A stretch of 64,000 nt of DNA, taken from Galaxea fascicularis. Its lineage: Eukaryota; Cnidaria; Anthozoa; Scleractinia; Euphylliidae. A program made the position numbers and the translations under genes. The notes under the pieces were generated by a model, which worked only from the letters and a program-made list of their open reading frames with translations, was not told where the DNA came from and made no database searches. The DNA is taken from the NCBI GenBank assembly GCA_948470475.1, contig OX419346.1, forward strand, positions 3,555,231-3,619,230, in the 5' to 3' direction. Below, piece after piece: positions 51,601-61,079 of the stretch. Every line of letters starts with the position of its first letter. Position 1 is the first letter of the stretch.

Positions 51601-54600
51601 GGTATAAATACTCTGGTCGTTGATATGATTGGTCAACGAAGTCGAGATGTTATTGGTCTTCTATTAGTCAAGTCATGCTGTGATAAATACAACTTAAAAT
51701 GTATATTACCGATGTCCATCCCTGACTGCAATTTTAGCATTTTTAGTATCCAGACCAATCGTGTGCTAGATGACATTTGTCTTTTTAATTTTTACATTAT
51801 TGTGGGCGAACTACCTGCCTACTCTAAGAATACATTTAGAAACCCTTACGTAGTATCCAGGTGTATCTGCCTCGCTTGTGCCAATCCTATTACCAATGCT
51901 GACGGTTGAAAGCTATTTTCTTTTAAGGCTTGACGCTCCTCTCGGCGTATGCGTGCCAGTTCAGCGTGGCGCTGTTGCTCGCTTTCAAACTTGGCATCTC
52001 CTGCACGGACATCTGCTTCCAAAGCTTCCTTTTCATTGGTCAGACGATTCTAACGGAAAAACAGTGAAATATTTTAACAGTCCTGATGGAAGTTTATGCG
52101 AGAGAATTCAGTTAAGCGGTGGAGTTGAACGATCGCGCCAACGGATCTAGAAAAACGATGGTCTTCAATAAAAATTTGATTCAGACTTGATGTGAACTAC
52201 CATTCTGCCTCTCATTTCGTTGCAAATACCGTGTGATTCAAACTTGTCTTCGCTCAACTTTCAGCATTTTTGCGTAACTCAGTATAGGGAACCGACTTAC
52301 AAGAATCTTTGGTTTTTCATTTAATCCAAGATTCAGGATATCAGGTCAACCGTTGTTGGGTGGACGAAAACCCCTAGTTGCACCAGAAACCACCAGTCAC
52401 ACAGGCTGCTGGCCCTTTGTTGAAAAGAAGCGGGAAAGGCTTCGGAGTAAATCTACAAACCTCAAGATCCTGAAGCGCGTTTCCTGTGGAACCTTTCAGT
52501 GCAGCCTCTTCGGCTTGAACGTCTTCCTCAGCTTCAAGTTTCGCGATCTCCCCATCGGATAATCCTTGTCCTTTTTGTTCCATGCGCTTTTGTTCTCGCT
52601 CTTCCTGCCGTTGTTTCTGCTGAGTCCAATTCTCGCCCATCAAGGACACGAGATTAACTGTTATCACTTCGCCTAAGAGCTGTTGCAGCTCATCTTGTTT
52701 ACCTGTGGTCAGACGAATACAAGGGTAACTTTTTAAATACATTTTGGTGCCGTGTCACGGGTGAGGATGGTTTTGGGAGAAAGATGCGCATACGTTTGAT
52801 ATTTAAAACTGAGTTAACATGCAGAGTAAACTTGCACGCGAGACTAGCATGAACTCTACATGGACTACCTCTTCTTTTCTTCGCCCGCTCCCGACCTTCC
52901 GTTTGTAGAAAATGTAGGAAATACCCGGGCAAAGCCGGTGAAAAGGAAACGGTATGGCATGTGTATGAACTCAAAGAAAAATGAGAGGAACGTCCAACGT
53001 TTATTTTAAAAGATCAACACAATCACGTTATGGAACATGTAGTAAGGATGTAGTGTAGGGAAAGTTCCTTAGCTTGTATGAAGTTACCGTTTCTATAGAA
53101 AAGTTCTGTTGCAGGAACAAAATTTTAACCCCGCTACAGAATGCACGAGGTTCAACTGCTTTGAGTTTGTGCGTCATGAGCATACGTTCCGTCCTGCAAC
53201 GTTCCTTTAATGCAGTGCACACGAAAGGGCGTGTTAGCGCCATGCCCATTTTACTTGTCCTGAAGTCTCCCAAACAGCCGTTATTTGGATCGTCACGCAA
53301 CGCTCCTCCCTGACAATCCAAAAACGACTGCGCGCGTCACCACCTCTATGTATGTGACATCTATGATGTAGTTTATGTCAATATGAAGTACGCTACCTTC
53401 ACTTTGTAACGCCTGCACTTTTATCTTCATCTGAGCCAGCTTGGCATTGCGATCATTTTCAGAGAGCGCAGCACATTCTGTCACGCCAAGCTGTTGTACC
53501 AGTGCATCACGCAACAGCCTATCTTTCAGAGCATCATATTTGTATTGCAGAGCTTGTGACAGGTCACGTTCATTAGCGTTACCCCAGATTTCAGCTTGCG
53601 TCACAACCGTCACAACGTTCTTGTGTAAACTTTCCTTGCGTGACTGGAAGATGCTTTCTTGCAGCTGAACAAGTTCCGTTTTATCCTGTACCGAAGGGAA
53701 TAAACCTAATTTAATTAACTTAACGACACGTTGAAAAAGGAAAGAGTAAGACTTGTGAGCGTGTGACTTCCACGACATTTACTTTTACACGTTTTATCGA
53801 TTCCTCAGAATGTTCAGAGACGATAATGATTTTCCTAACACTACAACAGTGAACCTCATCTGATTTTGAGATCTGCAGACACTCCAAATAACCATGATTC
53901 AAAAGTATTTTTTAAGTATGCTAGTTATCATTAATCCTAATGTAAGACGAACCAAGTAGAAATGACATACTCTGTCAAAGCACGTGTAAATAAATTTCCT
54001 CTAATAAGCCCTTTTTTGTCGCATGAAACAAACACAGGGGGATCTATTCTCGATCGGTTGGCCGCAGCAAACTTTGGAAAAGAACAATAGACTACGACTT
54101 ACGAGTAAACAAGCAAGTGTTTGTGTGATTTTCTGTGCGACGCGAAGAAGGGAGATGACGAACATGTACGCTACTGTGCCTGTTTGTACAAAAATAATTT
54201 CAGAAACTTCTCGGATCTAACATTTCACACAATACCGAAGGCGCAAAACCTTCCGCGGTGTTTGTTTACCTTCGTGTCTCGCCAAACAATCCCACAATCG
54301 ATCGAGCGGCACTTTCGATACCACTCTTTTCCAAACAGAGCTATTTCGAGAAAACGTTATGACATCACAGGGAAACCAATATTTGAGTATAAACACAGTT
54401 ACCTTATCTTGCATTTCGTTCACCATTTTCTCGCTCTCTTGATCCTGTTCTTGTTGCAGATCAGCCAGTAGAGAAACGATAACATCATCCTTTTCAACGG
54501 CTCCATCTTGAGACGCCTCCAGATACTTCTGTCGGTTGACAATCTTATAAACTGCAGCTTCCAGGAGAAGACTATGGCGAGCTTCTTTATCGGCTATACA

Positions 54601-57600
54601 AAAAACAAAGGATACCTTCAACACACAGCAACGAACAGAACAACCCGAGAAACTCAACAATAAATGCTTTCCAGTTCTGTTTAAAACCTATGACTAGGGC
54701 TTTTTTTATTATCATTTTATTTGCGTGGTAGTCAGGGTTAGGTTAGGTTAGATTTGGTTGAATTCAACGATAAGTTTGGACAAGGGTTACTGTAATTAAC
54801 GACTTGGGATGACAACTCTAAGAATGTCTGCTTCGGGAGAAAAACAAAATTCTTCAGGGAATCTGGAGATTTTGTCGGGAATTGGGAGACTGGGGAATTT
54901 TTCTGGGAAATATGTCGTCGTTCTGGGATAAAACAGAAAAAAAGGCGAAGTTTGACATTTCTGCTAGAAGGTCACCGAAAAAATCGGGAAGATCTTGTAA
55001 ATTTCCAGGAAGACTCAAAGTTACACATAGTGTTGCTCAAACAATGTGGAGTTGTCACCCCACGTATTAACGCGATTATCAGAAAACCAATTTTAAAGTT
55101 CTCGAATAAACTTTTGAGTCTGCTGACAACATCAAATCCTTAAGTGTGAGTACCTGGATCAAGAGAACTAATCTTGGTGTTTATGTTTTGGAGCCAGATC
55201 TCTCTCTGTTGCTGAGTCATGGTTGATGCAGCCTCGGCTGACTCTGGTTGATCTTGTTGAAGAACTTCAAGCAGGGCCTAAAATAATCCATAGGAAAGGA
55301 GATAACACTAACTTAATACGTACTGGACGCTACTTGTTTAAGTACATTCTGCTCCCTTTATGTTCTGGGACAAATTTAAGAGGGCACGAAAGTAGAAAAA
55401 ACTTGGAGCAGCGAAATGACAAGGTGTTGTTTTCTGCTTCCGCGAATGTTTCGTCAGCCAGAAGCAATAAATCTCGAAATGAAGGACATGGAGCGTGGTA
55501 GATTAGCATCCCCAGTAGGAGGAAACACAGGGGTGAAGGGGGGGGGGAGAGGAGGGGGGAAGGAGGAGGGAAGGAGGAGGGGGGTGGCGGTGTCCGTCAA
55601 TTTCAAAACTGCAGCGAATTCAACTACAGCTGTAAAGTAAATTTTTGATTAATTAAATTAATTTTAACTACCAGTTGCCGCTATTTTAGGGTTCCGCAAC
55701 ACATGTAATAATACGCGGCAAACTAAAAGGTTGTAGCCGACTTTTTTTTATTCGTCTTGCATTTGGGTGATTTAGAGAAAGAATCCAAATCCACACCTGC
55801 CGCTCGTTTTGATGTTTATGTTCCAATGCTTTCATAACAGCCTCCTGTAACACAGTCACGTCACCATCAGTCACCAGCTTTTGCTCGGCCTCTTCTTCCT
55901 TGGACTTTCTGCGACTGCGCAGTTTCGCGAGGCGCTCACGGGCCAGTTGCTCCTGTCTCAAGCGGTCTTGGCGAAGTCTTAGAATGATTATAAAAATACG
56001 ACAATCCGTCAAAAAATTCCATACGAGTTATTAAAAGTAACGCCAACTATAGGGTATACAGATAAAAACCAATTCAAACGAATGTTATGGAGTAATAGTT
56101 TCTTAAGGTACCGTTTACTATGCTGCACAAGGTTGCTTAAAGGTGATGCGCGAACCGTACTGCGCACTCTCAAGAGTTTGTTTCAGGGTTTTTGTTTTAA
56201 TTAATAAAAGACGTCACAAAATGTAACATTTCGCAACTAGTTACATGAAGTAAATTCGAAATTTCACGGCAACCGCCATTATGGATGCGAAGCTTTATGC
56301 TTCGTTCTTTCTGATATCACGAGAGAAAACAACTTCGTAGCTGTAAGAATCAAACTGTTGGGAAAAGACTTTAAAATGCCTCGAAAATAAGGTGAGCGGT
56401 TCGTAACGAATAATATCGATTTGCATTCCATCATGACGAGGCTCATAAACAATGGGTTCTGAGACTGCGCAGTACAGTGGACAGGTCATCATCTTTAACT
56501 TCGTCGCTATAGAAAAAAATGCTAATGTGACAACATCTTTGCAGGTTACTTTTTTTGTGGTGCTGTTTATTATGCAGCAGGAGGTCTTTCTAAATGTTGA
56601 ATCTGCGGCTGAGGGAAACCTGTTTATCGTGCGGGGAAACCGTCAAAGGAAAGCCAAAATAGTATCATACCTTTCCTGTACAGCGGCTTTCTGTTTCTCA
56701 GCTAGCCCCAGTACTAACGCGGCCGCACTAAAGTTGTCCTCTTGCTTTGCTTTGAGCCTTTCTCGTTTCAGCCGAGCCAGCTCAGCTTGTCTCTGTCTCT
56801 CGCTCATAAAATGTTCATCCTGTCCTTGTAAACTGCGCAGAAGAGCATCTTTCTCCTCTTCATACCTTACGAAAAAAGGGAACAATTCTTGTAGTTTGCT
56901 AGACTTACGTGAATATTACGATGCTTTTTAAGTGCGAATTCCCCTCACCAGAAAGTAAGGGGAGAAGCGCGCGAGTGAAGAATTGTGGGAACGGATGGGT
57001 TAGACACAGAATGGTTATCAATGGTCCTGATTGCCTGTTGTGGAAGGAACGCAATGCTTGTCAACTGTAAGGAATATTAGCCACCATCAAGAAATCTAAC
57101 GCCAACACCTCCTGTTACCTTTTGTCTAAGTCTTCCAGTATGGCTTTAACATCAGTGACTTGTTCTCCTTGTCCTTCCCCATCTTTTAAATCCTCCTCAT
57201 CCTCGTCATCGTCTGGAGGCAGCCCTTGAGCCAAACGTTCCCTTCGTCTCGCCAAACGCTCCTTCAGCTTTTCCTCATATCTGCATCAGGAAAGTGTTGT
57301 TGGAAAATTCAAATAACCTTATCTATCCACGGTTTTTTGATCAGTTACATTAGATACGCCTTTCCTAAAAAATTACACAAAATTAACAATATAAACTATC
57401 TAAAACTACAATAAACCAAGTAAACTGCTTTACATGAGAAGAATACCTCACAAATTTATGTATCTAGGTAAGCTGAAAGCCACTCATTGGGCACTAAGGC
57501 CACATGGTAGCGGGCATTACTCCTTAAATCTACCAATTAAAGTTTGAGCCTGAGCATTAGCAGCCATGGACAGCTGTTTCGGCCTTAATTTGTGAGGTAT

Positions 57601-60600
57601 TCTTGTCACTCCAAGCCACATCCCACAAGCCTTACACTTTCATTGCTTTACATGAGAGCCGTGTTTTGATTGAGCAGTTACATTAGAAGAAGCCGCTGCA
57701 CCCAGAGTGAAAAGATTATAGAGATCCTGCCTGCCGCAGATGAATTGACAAATTGTTCCATAACACCGCACCACAATATTACCACTCGGCCATTGTGACG
57801 ACACTGCAATTTTTGGCAAAGAGAACGGCAACGGCAACGAAACCACAACGCCACAAAACAATAGGTTTAATGTCAATGAGCAAAAACGATCGCTCTGCAC
57901 GTGCATTTTACATTTTAGTACATTTCTTTGCCGACCTCCACAAAACAACAACATGAAATGACCAGATTTTAGGTTTTATCGAGAACGTGAACGCATGACG
58001 GTAAATTTTTGTTTCTTTCTTTTTACTTTAAAGTGCTACTAAAACCAAAAAAAAACATTCTTCTTTTTCTTTGGATTTTAAAACTATGTTAACTAAACAC
58101 TAAGTTACCCAAGTTTTAAGTTCTGATTTTAAAAAAGACGCCTGTTTATTTTAACTGGAATTCTGTTATTTACTGGTCCGCCATTACTAACTTTAAGATC
58201 TTGAGAGAGCTGGGTCGAGGAGAAAATGACGTCAAAGACTCACTGGTTTAAGAATGCAATGCGTGTGTACGCGGCTGAATTAATATGCAGCACGGGAGTT
58301 TCGGGCTTTCAGATTTTTAAACACGTGTTTTGCATATATAATAAGTTGCGTTTACACGCTGAAATTTTAAGCTAGTGAGTAAATGACGTCACTTTTCCCT
58401 AGATCCAAGCCTCTGGGGTCCAATCGGTTAGTTTTGAACGTGAGTAATGGCGGACCGTGAAATCCAAACCTTACACTGGAAATAAACAGCCTTTGGATAA
58501 AAATAAAAAAAAAGCTGAAAATTTTGCCAGTCAAGTGTTCAGGAAAAACGCTTCCAAAATCTGAAGAAAAAAATGATTTTTTGATCATAGTGGCACTTTA
58601 ACACAGTTCACATTAATTTAGACCCTGGACAGTTCGTCAGTATTTTCCAAGTTAAGCAAATTCGAATAATCACGCAAGAGTCAAAAAACGAGAAGTTACA
58701 TTTCAAAATGACGTTTTTGTCACTCTCGTCGTCGTCGTTGCCTAAGCTCTCTAATTACATTAAAAGAAGCCGCTGCAGCCACCGTGAAAAGATTCTAGAG
58801 ATCCTGCCTCACAACACCGCACCACAATAGCACCACAACTCTGGTCTGACAGACCAACTCTGGTCTGAGAGACGCTGGTCTCTCGTCAGCCTTAAGAAAA
58901 CATTCCGCCATCATTCTGTGAACGCTGCAGCGATATTGCTACTATCGCAAAACGTACCTGGCCTTGTTTTCACCCATGAGTCTCTTCAGGTTGGCGTCCA
59001 TCTCAAATCCCTCTCCAAGCAATCTCTGCAGATCATCTGCCTGCCCTTCTTTCCGCAGCCGTCTCTCCTCTAACTTAAGCTTTACGAGTCGCTTTTGACG
59101 CTCTTGCTCGGACAGGGCTGCCCATTCGGCATCTCCTAAAAAATTCGAACAATCAAGAAGTTCATTTCACATTTGCTATTTTACTAGTTTTCCCAATTAG
59201 TTTGTTAAAAGCTAAACACCTCGACACTTGAATAAAGCCCTATTGCTAGCACTAGTACGAGAAGGTCGACGAGGTAGGGGTTATCGATGAATGATAGAGA
59301 GGTTGAGAGCTCCAGACTTGTCCCCCAGCCCAAACGATTCTTTTACCTGCTACAGCTCTTACACGCCCTCATTTAGTCTTTGCATTTTTCAGGGAAGCGA
59401 AAGAATGCGTTACGACTCCACTCAACCCTCACAATGATGTCTCTTTGCATAACACCCTCCATCTTCCCTCAAAGGAAAGGGAGAATCGGTAAAGCGTTTA
59501 CATTACCTAATTGTTTCTTCAGAGCTTCTAATAACAGCTTGTCTTTTAGAGCGTCATATTTCTCATCTAGAGCCTTGATCAAATCCTGATCTGTTCCTGT
59601 GCCATCGTACTCTAACAGAACAGTAGCAACATTCTCAACAACACCATCTCTACGCTCTTGTTCCTGTTTTAGCTTCAAAGCGGCCAGCTCTGCTTGACTC
59701 TGTCGAGTATAGAATAGAATGATTAAAAAAATTCAGTGCTTCGTAACAGCAACAAAATCAAAGATATCCGACCCAAAAGTGGTGTGCGAAGTATTTAAAG
59801 TTTGTCGCGATGTACATGTAGAGTTAAACATATTCCTTTTCGTTGTCACGCTCGTTTAGGGACAATTTCGCACCGTTCTTTTCTTCCTGGAAAAATTGGA
59901 TCAGAATTCAAAGGTGAATTGTGGTTCCTCGATCACAAGAGAAAACCGAGTGCATGCCAGATGAAAGAAATTATTTCTACCTTGATGTCGATCTCTCTTT
60001 CTGTGTTCTGTTTGGCTTAGATAACATTTTGTTTGTTTTATTTAATACCTCACCATACCATCCTCCATACTGCAGTTATTTTCCGACGTGAGTACATAAA
60101 CAGTCCCTGCATAAGTCTTGGAAGTCCTTCAGTATCCTAGAAAAACTCTAGTCCCTCGCGTTTTTTCAGCCGGTCGCCCCTCATTTCCCACAGAATCGTA
60201 ACACTGACGTTTGAAGAGGTGAATGATCCTCGCAGTTACTAAGTTACTAAGCGCATTAGTGAAAATAAAGCCTGAAAAGTTATTTTCCGATTTGAGAACG
60301 CTGTGTCGTCTCTGTTTAGGTCTGTATTTTATTTTTCGCTCTGACCTTTTCTTGTAGTTGCGCCATGATTCGTTCACTTTCTTTGTCCTGTTCGTCTTGC
60401 AAGTCAGCCATTATGGAGACTGTCACTTCTTCATCATCCACTTCGCTTCCTTTTTCGTTCGTCAGTCTGAAGCTCTGAACTACAAACTTGTACGCCGCTG
60501 CCATGTCCAAGATGTCAATGTGAAATCCTTGATCAGCTACCGGCGAAAAATGAGATAGAAAATGAATTTCTGTGTCACTCACTGGAAAGAACATCAGAGC

Positions 60601-61043
60601 AACAATAGCGCATTTTTACTCATTAGAATTCTTCCGACCAGCAACTTAAAATAAGAAATTTGTACTTCGAAGAAAGATTCTCATAAAAAACCTGTCCGAC
60701 TTATATACTGGACAATAGGGACCTTAAGCAACGACGACGACGACGACGGCAACGAGAACGTCTTTTCAAAATATAACTTCTCGTTTTTGTAACTCTTTCG
60801 CGATTAGTCCAATTTGTTTAACGTGAAAAATGCTGGCGAGGTGTCCAGGGTCTAAACTACTGTGAACGGTGTTAAAGCAAAGAAAGCGAAAGAAAAACTT
60901 GCTGTCATGAGCTCACGTTCTCGAGAAAACCTAAATTTGGTCATTTCACGTTGTTGTTTTGCAGAGGACGGTAAAGAAATGTACAAAACTGTAAAACGCA
61001 CGTGCAGAGCATTGTTTTTGTATAGGTAATCACATGATTCGGA

Positions 61044-61079
<36 letters not shown>

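Noticed and set aside
51577..51909. 110-codon plus-strand frame
   Set aside because: Overlaps a PLE-like repeat and antisense of exon 16; no supporting motif.
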